A stretch of DNA of 13,930 nucleotides from Planctomycetota bacterium (GTDB taxonomy: Bacteria; Planctomycetota; Phycisphaerae; UBA1845; CAIVHJ01): NCBI GenBank assembly GCA_022573485.1, contig JACZTW010000065.1:1-13930 (forward strand). The letters are read 5' to 3'. Shown piece by piece: positions 1-7,586 of the stretch (positions within the stretch are counted from its first letter, which is position 1; each line of letters opens with the position of its first letter). Made by a program: the position numbers and the translations under genes. The notes under the pieces were generated by a model. It was given only the letters and a program-made list of their open reading frames with translations, was not told where the DNA came from and searched no databases.

Positions 1-210
1 GATCTGACTCTCCAAACCGCCGCTGCCCTGCGCGCGGACGCCGGCCCGACCGGCAGCGTGAAGTTCACGCGCCTGCCCGCAGGATCAAATGTGCCCCGGT
101 GGTCGTGCTCGAATCCCGCGTTCAAGTGGATGCGGGCCATTAAGCAAGAGTTTGACCCGCGCCAAATCTTCCCCTGGCCGGGATTTCTGGACACCGATTG
201 CGAATCATGA
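1..210 (+). CDS. glcE: Glycolate oxidase FAD-binding subunit GlcE, C-terminal end (partial)
   Basis: Reading frame 1 is open from the first base to a TGA at 208-210, giving the last 69 residues of a protein whose start lies outside the window. The tail contains AFKWMRAIKQEFDPRQIF followed by a P-G-F near the end. This matches the closing helix of FAD-linked oxidases such as GlcE and GlcD, where a conserved K-x-x-FDP-x-x-I-x-NPG-x segment ends the protein. GlcE is the smaller FAD subunit of the membrane-associated GlcDEF enzyme that oxidises glycolate to glyoxylate. The stop codon overlaps the start of the next gene (ATGA at 207-210), so the two are probably translationally coupled. The position directly before glcF makes GlcE the best call. 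A GlcD or GlcD-GlcE fusion cannot be excluded from 69 residues. Confidence 0.75.
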   Translation, partial: DLTLQTAAALRADAGPTGSVKFTRLPAGSNVPRWSCSNPAFKWMRAIKQEFDPRQIFPWPGFLDTDCES

Positions 211-1496
211 GCGGAGCCGTACAGTTCGATTACTTTCAGCACTGCGTTCACTGCGGGTTGTGCCTGCCGAAGTGCCCGACCTACGCGGAACTGGGCGACG
301 AGAACGACTCGCCGCGCGGGCGGATCTACTTGATGCAGGCCATCGATAGCGGCCGAATCGCGCCGAGCGAGCGGATCCAGCATCATTTGGATTTATGCCT
401 CGACTGCCGGGCCTGCGAGACGGTGTGCCCCTCCGGCGTGCAGTACGGGCGGCTGATCGAATCGTATCGAACGAAGATCAATGGCGATCAATACCGCGGT
501 TCCGGCCTGCTGGATCGGCTGGTCCGCCGGTTGGTGCTGTTCGTCTTTCCGTATCGGCGCCGAATCAAGTGGCTTCGCCGTGCGCTGCGCATCGCCGGCG
601 CGGTGGGTCTTTTTGATTTTCTCCGTGCCTCGGGTTTCGCGCGACGCTATGGCGCGGGATTACGATTCGCGGAAGTGATCGATCGGGAACCGTCGACGCT
701 CGCGCCACTGCCCCGGCACAGCCTGCCGCAAAGAGGCAAACCGAGGGCACGCGTCGGTCTGTTCATCGGCTGCGTGGGCGAAGCGATTTTGGGTGCGACG
801 AACCGGGCGACTCACCGCGTGCTGCGGCGGAACGGGTGTGCGGTGGACTGTCCGACCGATCAAGTCTGTTGCGGCGCGATTCATTATCACGCCGGCGACA
901 GGGCGAGCGCCGCGCGCTTCGCCAGAGCCAACATCGACGCGTTCGAGTCCCCGAACGAACAGCTCGATGCCATTGTGGTCAACGTCGCCGGCTGCGGGCT
1001 GATGCTGAAGGACTATGCGGAGTTGCTCAGCGATGATCCCCAATATGCCGAACGGGCGGGGCACTTCGCCGACCGGGTTCGAGATGTCAGCGAGTTCCTG
1101 ACCGAACACGGCATCGAGCCACCGACACACGCCATTGCCGAGCGCGTAACGTACCATCACGCCTGCCACCTCTGCCACGGCCAGGGCATTCGACAGCAGC
1201 CGCAGCATCTGCTCAGTCTGATCCCCGGACTGGAGTTGGTTGACCTCAAAGAGGCTGACTGGTGTTGCGGCGCTGCCGGCACTTACAGCTTGACCCAGCC
1301 CGATATGGCCAACCGACTCGCCCGGCGTAAACTTCAAAACATTGATGAGACTCGTTCTCAAATCGTCGCGACGGCCAACGCGGGTTGCATACTGCATCTG
1401 CGGCAGCAAGCAATCGAAACAGGCCGCGACTTGCAAATCGTGCATCCCATCGACTTGCTCGATCGCGCCTATGGCCCGCGCGAAGAACGGAGCTGA
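207..1496 (+). CDS. glcF: Glycolate oxidase iron-sulfur subunit GlcF
   Basis: This is a 429-residue protein, close to the ~407 residues of E. coli GlcF. The N-terminus carries two [4Fe-4S] ferredoxin motifs: C13-x2-C16-x2-C19-x3-C23-P and C64-x2-C67-x2-C70-x3-C74-P. The rest holds two cysteine-rich CCG domains, with CCG pairs at C221-C222 and C353-C354 and the companion motifs NVAGCG and HHACHLC. This is the layout of GlcF, which passes electrons from the flavin subunits GlcD/GlcE to the quinone pool during glycolate oxidation. I chose the ATG at 207 because it forms an ATGA overlap with the upstream glcE stop. A TTG at 198 in the same frame would add three residues. No clear Shine-Dalgarno precedes either start, which fits coupling. 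LutA/GlpC-like Fe-S subunits share these domains, but the two-ferredoxin, two-CCG order and the neighbour favour GlcF. Confidence 0.92.
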   Translation: MSGAVQFDYFQHCVHCGLCLPKCPTYAELGDENDSPRGRIYLMQAIDSGRIAPSERIQHHLDLCLDCRACETVCPSGVQYGRLIESYRTKINGDQYRGSGLLDRLVRRLVLFVFPYRRRIKWLRRALRIAGAVGLFDFLRASGFARRYGAGLRFAEVIDREPSTLAPLPRHSLPQRGKPRARVGLFIGCVGEAILGATNRATHRVLRRNGCAVDCPTDQVCCGAIHYHAGDRASAARFARANIDAFESPNEQLDAIVVNVAGCGLMLKDYAELLSDDPQYAERAGHFADRVRDVSEFLTEHGIEPPTHAIAERVTYHHACHLCHGQGIRQQPQHLLSLIPGLELVDLKEADWCCGAAGTYSLTQPDMANRLARRKLQNIDETRSQIVATANAGCILHLRQQAIETGRDLQIVHPIDLLDRAYGPREERS

Positions 1497-1508
1497 TCCG
1501 AATACTTC

Positions 1509-1672
1509 TAACCGCAGAGACCGCAGAGACCGCAGAGTGTTGTTGACAAAGAAGTTGCGGCGGAATACGAGCTGGTGTCGTGTTGAGAGTGGGTATCAAC
1601 TCGTCGTTCTAGGCCGGCTTCGCCAGATTCTTTTCTGTCACTTCTCTGCGGCCTCTGCGTGCTCTGCGGTAA
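1509..1672. repeat. Small inverted-repeat element with ACCGCAGAG triplets at both ends (MITE-like)
   Basis: The left end has three exact tandem copies of ACCGCAGAG (1511-1519, 1520-1528, 1529-1537). The right end has three inverted copies, CTCTGCGGC, CTCTGCGTG and CTCTGCGGT (1644-1670). Just inside each arm a weaker similarity continues: GACAAAGAA on the left, and GACAGAAAAGAA when the right is read on the other strand. The element therefore behaves as imperfect terminal inverted repeats of roughly 45 bp around a ~75-bp centre with no credible ORF. It fills most of the 277-bp gap between glcF and ftnA. From memory, similar ACCGCAGAG-type repeats are scattered in intergenic DNA of planctomycetes and other environmental bacteria. 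As RNA it could fold into a long hairpin, so it might also affect transcript ends. Confidence 0.7.
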
Positions 1673-1715
1673 ATCATCCGGGCCAATCTGCATTACTATT
1701 CGCCCTTTGCGGAAT

Positions 1716-1767
1716 TGCTATGCTAAAATACACGGAGTAAGAAACCACGAATTCGGCACACAAGGAG
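1716..1767 (+). promoter_or_regulatory. Extended -10 promoter candidate and Shine-Dalgarno of the ferritin gene
   Basis: TGCTATGCT at 1716-1724 fits an extended -10 element (TG-n-TATnnT), and TAAAAT overlaps it at 1724-1729. No good -35 hexamer lies 16-18 bp upstream, as expected for an extended -10 promoter. Predicted transcription would start near 1731. AAGGAG at 1762-1767 is a strong ribosome site with a 6-nt spacer to the ATG at 1774. The ribosome site is convincing; the promoter is tentative. No Fur-box palindrome was recognised. Confidence 0.4.
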
Positions 1768-1773
1768 ATCCGC

Positions 1774-2265
1774 ATGCTCGATCCGAAAATGGAAAAGCAA
1801 TTGAACCAGCAAATCAACGAAGAGTTGTTCTCGTCATATTTGTATCTGGCGATGTCCGCCTATTTCAGTGCCGAGGGATTGAAGGGCTTTGCCCATTGGC
1901 TTCACGCCCAATCACAGGAAGAACAAGTCCACGCCATGAAGATTTACGACTACATCAATGACCACGGGGGTCGTGTGTTGCTGCAGGCCATCAGTGAGCC
2001 GCAGGCCAGCTACGGTTCGTACACGGAGATCTTCAAGGAAGTGTTGGCCCACGAACAGAAGATCACCCAGCAGATCAGTGGTCTGGTCGATCTGGCCAAT
2101 AAACTTGGCGACCACGCCACGCATGTCTTTTTGCAGTGGTTTGTCACCGAGCAAGTCGAAGAAGAGGGCAGTGCCCAGGAAGTACTCCAGAGAGTGGAAC
2201 TGGTGGGCGACAACGGCCCCGGCCTGCTGGCCCTGGATCGCGAAATGGGCGCCCGAACGCCGTAG
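1774..2265 (+). CDS. ftnA: Non-heme bacterial ferritin (FtnA-like)
   Basis: This 163-residue protein is the normal length for a bacterial ferritin subunit (24-mer iron storage shell in the cytoplasm). The ferroxidase ligands fall at the same numbers as in E. coli FtnA: E17 in NEELFSSYLYL, E50 and H53 in EEQVHAMK, E94 in AHEQKI, and Q127 and E130 in TEQVEEE. E49 and E126 are present as extra site-C candidates. The FAHWLHAQSQEE helix B and FLQWFVTEQVEEE helix D are typical. No heme-binding Met of bacterioferritin is seen in the expected place, so it is a non-heme ferritin that oxidises Fe(II) and stores Fe(III). The start is supported by AAGGAG six bases upstream. The gene stands alone between a repeat element and a peptidase with its own promoter candidate. 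Confidence 0.95.
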   Translation: MLDPKMEKQLNQQINEELFSSYLYLAMSAYFSAEGLKGFAHWLHAQSQEEQVHAMKIYDYINDHGGRVLLQAISEPQASYGSYTEIFKEVLAHEQKITQQISGLVDLANKLGDHATHVFLQWFVTEQVEEEGSAQEVLQRVELVGDNGPGLLALDREMGARTP

Positions 2266-2308
2266 GCGCAAGCACGGCACGCCGCTGCGGCTTCCCCATC
2301 GGACGACG

Positions 2309-2337
2309 TTGTAATCAGCGCGCCTGCCGATTATGAT
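2309..2337 (+). promoter_or_regulatory. Sigma-70-type promoter candidate for the M28 peptidase gene
   Basis: TTGTAA (2309-2314) and TATGAT (2332-2337) are separated by exactly 17 bp and match the -35 and -10 consensus at 4/6 and 5/6. Transcription would start near 2344 and give a ~44-nt leader. GGAG at 2375-2378 lies 9 nt before the chosen ATG at 2388. Spacing and sequence are good, but this is a visual match only. Confidence 0.4.
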
Positions 2338-2387
2338 TGCCGGCAGTTCCTTTCCGGGCTCCGACGCACAATTTGGAGATTCGCCCA

Positions 2388-4214
2388 ATGAAACGATCTG
2401 CCAGCGTGTTCGTCATTGCAATTCTCGCCGCACTCGCACCACTTCACGCCGAGACCGAGCGGTCGGCCACCGTCTCCATGAAGTTGCTCTCAGGCCACAT
2501 TAACTATCTGGCCAGCGACGCGTTGGGCGGGCGCGGCGTCGGCAGCGAAGGCATCGAGCTCGCCGCGGAGTACCTCGCCAATCAGTTCCTCGACTATGGA
2601 CTCCTGCCCGGCGGCGACGAGGGCAGCTACTTCCAGTGGTTCGAAATCCCCAAGCTGTCTCGAATCACGGATCGCTGCCGTTTGGAAGTGGTGGGCGCCG
2701 ACGTACCGTGTACACTTGATGAGGACTTTACGCCCATGCCGTTCTCGGCCGTCCAGGCCTTCGAAGGGAAGGTCGCGTTCGTCGGATACGGAATCACGAA
2801 CGAAGAGAAAAACTACGACGATTACGACGGTATCGACGTCAAAGGCAAGGTCGCGCTGATCTTGCGTTATGAGCCGGATCATTGGAGGGACGATCACGGC
2901 GGAAACCGGACCGACCATGCGTCGTTCTTGGCCAAGGCGCAGCTCGCTAAGAAGCACGGCTCGGTAGCCCTCATCATTGTGAACCCTCCGACGAACGAGG
3001 AAGATGATTTGTATCCCTTCCGCCGTCCCCGACCGGGCGCATTGCCCATGTTTCACGTCAAGCGAGTGCTGGCGGATCAGATTCTCGCGGCCGGTGGCGC
3101 GGACTCGATCGAAACGCTGCACGACAGGATCAGCAAGAACAACGCGCCCGCTTCTACCGATCTGGCCGGCGTGATTTTGAAGGGGCATCCCGGCCTGGAG
3201 TCCGGCTCGGTCAAGACCAAGAACGTCATCGGCATCCTGCCCGGCGCGGGGCCGCTGGCTCATGAGTATGTGGTGTTCGGCGGACATTACGACCACCTGG
3301 GAAACGTTCCGCCACGCCGCCGTCCCAGTCTCGACAACGATTTTGATCCCGCCGATGCGAGAATCCATAACGGTGCCGACGACAACGCCTCGGGTACCGC
3401 CGGCGTTCTGGAACTGGCCCGCATCTATGCCTCCGGCCCGAAACCGCGCAGAAGCCTGATATTCATGGGCTTTAGCGGCGAGGAACTCGGCCTGCGGGGA
3501 TCAGCCCATTTCGCGAATCACCCGACCGTGCCGCTGAACGACATCGTAGCCATGATCAATCTGGACATGATCGGCCGGCTTGAAGGTCGGCCTGTGGAAG
3601 TCTGGGCCACTGCAACCGCCAAGGAATTCGGCGACTTGGTCGATAAGCACGCACAGAGCATGACGAATCTGGAAGTCAAGAATGTAGCGCAAATGCGTCG
3701 CGACAGCGACCATGCATCCTTTTACGCCAAGGACATTCCCGTGGTTTTTGTGTTTTCCGGTTTGCACGCAGACTATCACAGACCCTCCGACGATGTTGAA
3801 AAGATCGATTACGACGGTGCCATCGGGATCGTGCAATTCATACAAGCATTCGCGGACGACATCATTCAGGCTGACCAGCGACCCACCTTCCAGAAAGTAG
3901 AAAGCACCTCCCGGCGCGGAGGAAGGCAGTGGGATCTCAAGGTTCGCATGGGCTTCAGGCCCGGAGTTCCTGATGGCGACGAACATCCGGGGATCCGTGT
4001 GGAGACCGTGGTCGAGGGCGGACCCGCCGACCAGGCCGGCCTGTTGGCCGGCGACATCATCATCGCAATCAACAAGACGCCGGTGAAGAACATCGGGGAC
4101 TATGCCAACGCCGTAAAGTCGTTCAAGCCGGGCGATCAGGCTGACGTCACCGTTCGAAGAAAAGACCGCGACGTAACTGTGAAGGTAACTTTCGCCGGCC
4201 GGGGTGACAGGTAG
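2388..4214 (+). CDS. Secreted M28-family zinc aminopeptidase with PA and C-terminal PDZ domains
   Basis: The product has 608 residues. MKRSASVFVIAILAALAPLHA is a clear signal peptide, so the enzyme is exported. An N-terminal region and a protease-associated (PA) insert (roughly residues 100-250, including VAFVGYGI and KGKVALILRY) precede the M28 core. The two-zinc ligands are visible: H300 (GGHYDH), D331 (GADDN), E365-E366 (FSGEELG), D393 (INLDMIG) and H464 (DYHRPSD). E365 would be the general base. A PDZ domain fills residues ~515-608 (GIRVETVVEGGPADQAGLL, then GDIIIAINKTPV). The family removes N-terminal amino acids from peptides. The ATG at 2388 is chosen over an in-frame TTG at 2337 because it begins the signal peptide and has GGAG 9 nt upstream. 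The real substrate is unknown. The 3' end overlaps the next gene by 11 bp. Confidence 0.92.
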   Translation: MKRSASVFVIAILAALAPLHAETERSATVSMKLLSGHINYLASDALGGRGVGSEGIELAAEYLANQFLDYGLLPGGDEGSYFQWFEIPKLSRITDRCRLEVVGADVPCTLDEDFTPMPFSAVQAFEGKVAFVGYGITNEEKNYDDYDGIDVKGKVALILRYEPDHWRDDHGGNRTDHASFLAKAQLAKKHGSVALIIVNPPTNEEDDLYPFRRPRPGALPMFHVKRVLADQILAAGGADSIETLHDRISKNNAPASTDLAGVILKGHPGLESGSVKTKNVIGILPGAGPLAHEYVVFGGHYDHLGNVPPRRRPSLDNDFDPADARIHNGADDNASGTAGVLELARIYASGPKPRRSLIFMGFSGEELGLRGSAHFANHPTVPLNDIVAMINLDMIGRLEGRPVEVWATATAKEFGDLVDKHAQSMTNLEVKNVAQMRRDSDHASFYAKDIPVVFVFSGLHADYHRPSDDVEKIDYDGAIGIVQFIQAFADDIIQADQRPTFQKVESTSRRGGRQWDLKVRMGFRPGVPDGDEHPGIRVETVVEGGPADQAGLLAGDIIIAINKTPVKNIGDYANAVKSFKPGDQADVTVRRKDRDVTVKVTFAGRGDR

Positions 4215-4632
4215 TCTCGCCTTGAAAGGAAGCGACACACCTCTGGATCACTGCGACCTGGACATTCGGGTGCGCTACGTCGAGTGCGACCCGATGGGCT
4301 ATCTGCACCACGCCCGGTATTTCGAGTTTTTCGAACTCGGCAGAACGGAGTTGCTGCGCCGTGCGGGCCACAGCTATCGCGACATGGAACAGCGCGGCCA
4401 CTTTCTCGTTGTTGCCAGAGCACAATGTAAGTTCATCAAACCGGCGCGCTACGACGATGTGCTGACCCTGACCACCCGCATTGAACGCGTGACCTCTGCG
4501 CGCATCGATCACAGCTATGAGTTGAAACGCAACGGCACGCTGTTGTGTACGGGCCGCACCACGCTCGCCTCAGTGGACGGCGAAGGCAAGCTGGCGTGCA
4601 TTCCGGATTACTTGGTACCCCTATCGAAATGA
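4204..4632 (+). CDS. Hotdog-fold acyl-CoA thioesterase (YbgC/4HBT family)
   Basis: This is a 142-residue single-domain protein, the usual size for 4-hydroxybenzoyl-CoA thioesterase/YbgC enzymes. The signature VRYVECDPMGYLHHARYFEF aligns with the YbgC motif: D29 is the likely catalytic aspartate and H36 the conserved histidine. The later VARAQCKFIKPARYDD and LTLTTRIERV strands are also typical. Such enzymes hydrolyse acyl-CoA thioesters in the cytoplasm. In E. coli, YbgC belongs to the tol-pal cluster, but no tol genes are visible here. The start is uncertain. The GTG at 4204 overlaps the peptidase gene by 11 bp, while an in-frame TTG at 4222 would remove six residues. Both precede the conserved domain. 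The overlap suggests co-transcription with the peptidase gene. Confidence 0.85.
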   Translation: MTGSLALKGSDTPLDHCDLDIRVRYVECDPMGYLHHARYFEFFELGRTELLRRAGHSYRDMEQRGHFLVVARAQCKFIKPARYDDVLTLTTRIERVTSARIDHSYELKRNGTLLCTGRTTLASVDGEGKLACIPDYLVPLSK

Positions 4633-4643
4633 GTGGGCAAAAA

Positions 4644-4682
4644 GAAAGCACCGGGTGCTACAAGAGCAACACCGGTGCTTTC
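4644..4682. terminator. Strong hairpin after the thioesterase gene; possible terminator
   Basis: GAAAGCACCGGGTG (4644-4657) pairs with CACCGGTGCTTTC (4670-4682), a 13-bp stem with one bulged G and a 12-nt loop. It starts 12 bp past the thioesterase stop, where a + strand transcript should end. A T-rich stretch appears only at ~4699 and does not follow the stem directly, so it is not a textbook intrinsic terminator. It could instead stabilise the mRNA 3' end or be a REP-like element. The nrdJ gene ends toward it from the other side. Confidence 0.4.
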
Positions 4683-4793
4683 CGGAGGGGAAAGAAGCCG
4701 TTTTTATCCTCGACCAGCGCCCAGCCGCTTCGGCCGGGTACCCTCCACAAAAATATATGATTCCGCACCTACGACGATAACCTCCCGTCAGCA

Positions 4794-4809
4794 ACACTAT
4801 ATATATCGA
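4794..4809. promoter_or_regulatory. NrdR-box-like sequence in the 3' flank of nrdJ
   Basis: The 16 bases at 4794-4809 begin ACACTATATATA and match the NrdR-box consensus (acaCwAtATaTwGtgt) in the first 12 positions; the last four match poorly. NrdR boxes normally occur as pairs upstream of ribonucleotide reductase genes. This one lies ~95 bp downstream of the nrdJ stop, and no well-spaced partner was found. AT-rich chance similarity is quite possible. Confidence 0.2.
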
Positions 4810-4841
4810 CAGGAGTCACACCCCACAATGATTTTTATGCG

Positions 4842-4901
4842 CATTCGGGGCAAATTTCCACTACTTTATTGGACGATTTCACCCATTTGGGGCAATTTCC
4901 C
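4842..4901. repeat. Pair of ~18-bp direct repeats just beyond the nrdJ stop
   Basis: CATTCGGGGCAAATTTCC (4842-4859) and CATTTGGGGCAATTTCCC (4884-4901) are near-identical and start 42 bp apart. The second ends three bases before the nrdJ stop codon. A shorter copy, CATTCGGGGCA, lies at 4971-4981 inside nrdJ, where it encodes part of the CPEC zinc knuckle. Two explanations are open: a relic of an insertion-sequence end with several internal repeats (IS21-like ends have this look), or leftovers of a duplicated nrdJ 3' end. The remaining bases of the 4633-4903 gap show no gene. Confidence 0.5.
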
Positions 4902-4903
4902 GG

Positions 4904-7495
4904 CTAGCATTGAGCATAGCCGCATGTTTCGCACTTCATACACCCCTCAGAGTGGTAAAGCGGGCTACTACATTCGGGGCACTGCACTTTGTAGCCCACC
5001 GTACCGGTAATAGGAGGGAGGATGCCCGTATCTCCGGTCATTACGGGCATCCCAGGAATAGGTGTCGCGCGCAGACCGTGGCTTTGACCATTGCGCTTCC
5101 CGTTTCCATTCCCCGCACCGTTGCCATTACCTTGACCAGAGCCAGCGGTCGGGGGGCGATCGAGTTCTGCTAAATCGATCCGGCCCAGGAGCAGATTCTC
5201 CAGGCCGAAGCGGTCCTTTGCTTTCTGATAGGTCTTCAGTGCCCGGGCCAAGCCGTCACCCAGGCTCATGATCTTCCCTTCCTTGGTCGACACTTGCAAA
5301 GAGGAGCCGATGTCTTTCAATTGGTTGATAACGTGTTTCAGTGAACCACCGGAGCGCAGCCACAGACTGACCATTCGGCAAATCGCCTCCAGGTCGCTGT
5401 TGGCCAGGTCGCCGCCCTTGCCCAGTTGCGCAAAGACTTCCTGCTCCTTGCCCTTCTTCGGGTCAACCGTGATTTTGACGTGCATGTTGCCGAAAGGAGT
5501 CATTTGCCGAATCCGCAGGCCGCTCAGGATTTCGGGCAGATCTTTCGGCTCGACGGGCGCATCCTCTACCTTGGCGTCTTTCGGTTCGGCAGCATGCTTC
5601 TTGTCGCTGTCCTTCAGGGCCATCGGCTGAGAGGCACGACAGCCGTCCCGATAGACCGTCACGCCCTTGCAATTCAATTCAAAGGCCATGCGATAGATCG
5701 ATTCCACGTCCTCCGGCTTGGCGTCGTGCGGGAAGTTGATCGTCTTGGAAATCGACGAATCGTTGTGCTTCTGGAATGCCGCCTGCATTCGGATATGCCA
5801 CTCCGGCTCGATGTCATGCGCGCACACGAACACGCGCCGGACATCAGCCGGGACGTCGTTATAATGGGCGAGGGTGCCGTCCGTGGCGATTCGTTCCATC
5901 AGTCCCTCGCTCAAAAAACCGCGCTGTTGCGCGACTTTCTTAAAAACTGGATTGGTCTCGACCATGGGCGGGTCGCCCTGTCGCTCACCCTTGAGCACGT
6001 TGCGATAAAAGGCCAAGCTGAACAGCGGCTCAATCCCGCCGGAGCAATCGGCGATGATGCTGATCGTGCCGGTGGGGGCGACCGTCGTGGAGCAGGCGTT
6101 CCGCTGCTTGCGTTCCCAGCGAGTCTGCCACAGGCTGCCTTCCCAATTCGGGAAGCAGCCGCGCTCCTCCGCCAGCTTCTCGCTGTAATTGTGGGCTTCG
6201 TCGTTGACGAACTTCATGAAGCGTTCGCCCCACAGGACGCCGTCCTCGCTGTTGTACCGCACGCCCAGTTTGAACAGGGCGTCCGCGAAACCCATGACCC
6301 CTAAGCCGATCTTGCGGTTCGACTTACAAATCGCGTCGATCTGCGGCAGGCCGTAATTGTTGGCCTCGATGACGTTGTCCAGGAAGCGGACGCTGTGATG
6401 CACGCAGGTTCGGAGCCGATCCCAGTTGACGCCGGCCGACTCTGTGCATTCCTCAGTGACGAACAGGCCGAGGTTGATGCTGCCCAGATTGCAGGCCTCA
6501 TACGGCAACAGCGGCTGCTCGCCGCAAGGATTGGTGCTCTCCATCCGGCCGAGGTTTGGGGTCGGATTGAATTCGTTGACCCGATCCATGAACACCACGC
6601 CGGGCTCGCCCGTCCGCCAGGCGTTGTCCACGATGATGTTCCAAATGTCGCGCTTGCTGTAGACCTCAGCCGCCGTTTGCGAAGCGTTGGCCTGCAGCGG
6701 CGTCAAGGTGCGGATGTCGTAGCCCCAAATGTCCAGATCCCTGGGCATAACGTAGCGATCACCGTTGCGGGGATTGACGACCACGTGCGGCGAATCCGGA
6801 TCCTCCAGGAAGCCTTTCATCCATTTGTCCGTCACCTTGACGGAGATGTTGTAATTCGTGAACTGAGTAAGATCCTGCTTGGCGTGCAGGAATTTCAGGA
6901 TGTCGGGATGGTGAACGTACATCATTCCCATATTGGCGCCGCGGCGGAAGGCACCCTGCTGAATCGCGTTGGTCGCTTCGCTGAACACCCGCCAGAAACT
7001 GATCGGACCGCTGGTCCGGCCGCCCGAGCTGGAGATGAAGTCGCCCGTCGGGCGCAACTCATCGAAAGCGAAACCCGTTCCGCCGCCCGCTTTTTGGATC
7101 AAGGCTGTGTACTTTACTGCGTCGAAAATTTCCTCGATCGAATCGCGGACCGGCAGTACGAAGCAGGCGCTGAGCATGCCCATGTCTCTGCCGGAGTTCA
7201 TCAGCGTGGGGCTGTTGGGCATGAACTCGCCAGCCGTCATCATGTCGTAGAAAACGCCCTCCCATTCACTGCGGATGGCATCGTCATCGGTGAAGTTGAG
7301 TTCCGCGGCGGCTATGGTGCGGGCTACGCGGCGGAACATGTCCGTCGCGGTCTCAAGGACCTCGCCTTGTTCATTTTTCTTCAAGTAGCGCGCCTGCAAC
7401 ACGCGTTGCGCATTTTCCGAAAGCTTGTGAACCGGCTCGACCGCCTGGGCTTCGACGGCGACAGCCGCCGTTCGATCCGCCGTGACCACTGACAT
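4904..7495 (-). CDS. nrdJ: Vitamin B12-dependent (class II) ribonucleoside-diphosphate reductase NrdJ
   Basis: The product has 863 residues and makes deoxyribonucleotides from ribonucleotides using adenosylcobalamin, without oxygen. Visible landmarks are NSPTLMNSG and the first redox cysteine C111 (LSACFVLPV), the finger-loop N322-P-C324-G-E326 whose C324 carries the thiyl radical, the partner C468 (NACSTTVAPTG), and the phosphate-binding APTGTISIIADCSGGIEP. There is no N-terminal ATP cone. A Gly/Asn-rich linker (about residues 780-805) leads to a C-terminal zinc-knuckle tail with cysteines 839, 842, 852, 855, 858 and 863, which probably re-reduces the active site. The ATG at 7495 is chosen because CGGAG sits six bases upstream. 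An in-frame TTG at 7555 would add 20 poorly conserved-looking residues. The gene appears monocistronic, with its own promoter candidate ~200 bp upstream. No NrdA/NrdB small-subunit partner is seen. Confidence 0.95.
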   Translation of the reverse strand: MSVVTADRTAAVAVEAQAVEPVHKLSENAQRVLQARYLKKNEQGEVLETATDMFRRVARTIAAAELNFTDDDAIRSEWEGVFYDMMTAGEFMPNSPTLMNSGRDMGMLSACFVLPVRDSIEEIFDAVKYTALIQKAGGGTGFAFDELRPTGDFISSSGGRTSGPISFWRVFSEATNAIQQGAFRRGANMGMMYVHHPDILKFLHAKQDLTQFTNYNISVKVTDKWMKGFLEDPDSPHVVVNPRNGDRYVMPRDLDIWGYDIRTLTPLQANASQTAAEVYSKRDIWNIIVDNAWRTGEPGVVFMDRVNEFNPTPNLGRMESTNPCGEQPLLPYEACNLGSINLGLFVTEECTESAGVNWDRLRTCVHHSVRFLDNVIEANNYGLPQIDAICKSNRKIGLGVMGFADALFKLGVRYNSEDGVLWGERFMKFVNDEAHNYSEKLAEERGCFPNWEGSLWQTRWERKQRNACSTTVAPTGTISIIADCSGGIEPLFSLAFYRNVLKGERQGDPPMVETNPVFKKVAQQRGFLSEGLMERIATDGTLAHYNDVPADVRRVFVCAHDIEPEWHIRMQAAFQKHNDSSISKTINFPHDAKPEDVESIYRMAFELNCKGVTVYRDGCRASQPMALKDSDKKHAAEPKDAKVEDAPVEPKDLPEILSGLRIRQMTPFGNMHVKITVDPKKGKEQEVFAQLGKGGDLANSDLEAICRMVSLWLRSGGSLKHVINQLKDIGSSLQVSTKEGKIMSLGDGLARALKTYQKAKDRFGLENLLLGRIDLAELDRPPTAGSGQGNGNGAGNGNGKRNGQSHGLRATPIPGMPVMTGDTGILPPITGTVGYKVQCPECSSPLYHSEGCMKCETCGYAQC

Positions 7496-7586
7496 GAAAA
7501 ACTCCGATGCGACTCGCCGCGCAGCGGCGACTTCAAGGTTGAATAAGCAGAACAACCAGACAACATGAGACGCGCCGACACAGTGC

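Noticed and set aside
660..1445. 261-codon - strand open frame opposite glcF
   Set aside because: It is antisense to the CCG domains of GlcF; no motif is visible.
1511..1670. CRISPR-like interpretation of the ACCGCAGAG repeats
   Set aside because: The units are 9 bp, tandem without spacers, and inverted at the other end; no cas genes are present.
2324..2346. CTGCCG/CGGCAG hairpin as ferritin terminator
   Set aside because: A six-bp stem, an 11-nt loop and no T-run; it also overlaps the better-supported promoter candidate of the peptidase gene.
4782..4815. Hairpin CTCCCGTC/GACAGGAG as nrdJ terminator
   Set aside because: It has a mismatch and a long loop, and no T-run follows in the nrdJ direction.
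4633..5010. 125-codon + strand frame after the thioesterase gene
   Set aside because: It runs through the hairpin and direct repeats and into the antisense of nrdJ; its peptide is low-complexity and unlike a real protein.
5426..7492. Long + strand open frames (292 and 365 codons) opposite nrdJ
   Set aside because: They are shadows of the strongly coding nrdJ strand in GC-rich DNA, have no recognisable domains, and show no ribosome sites.
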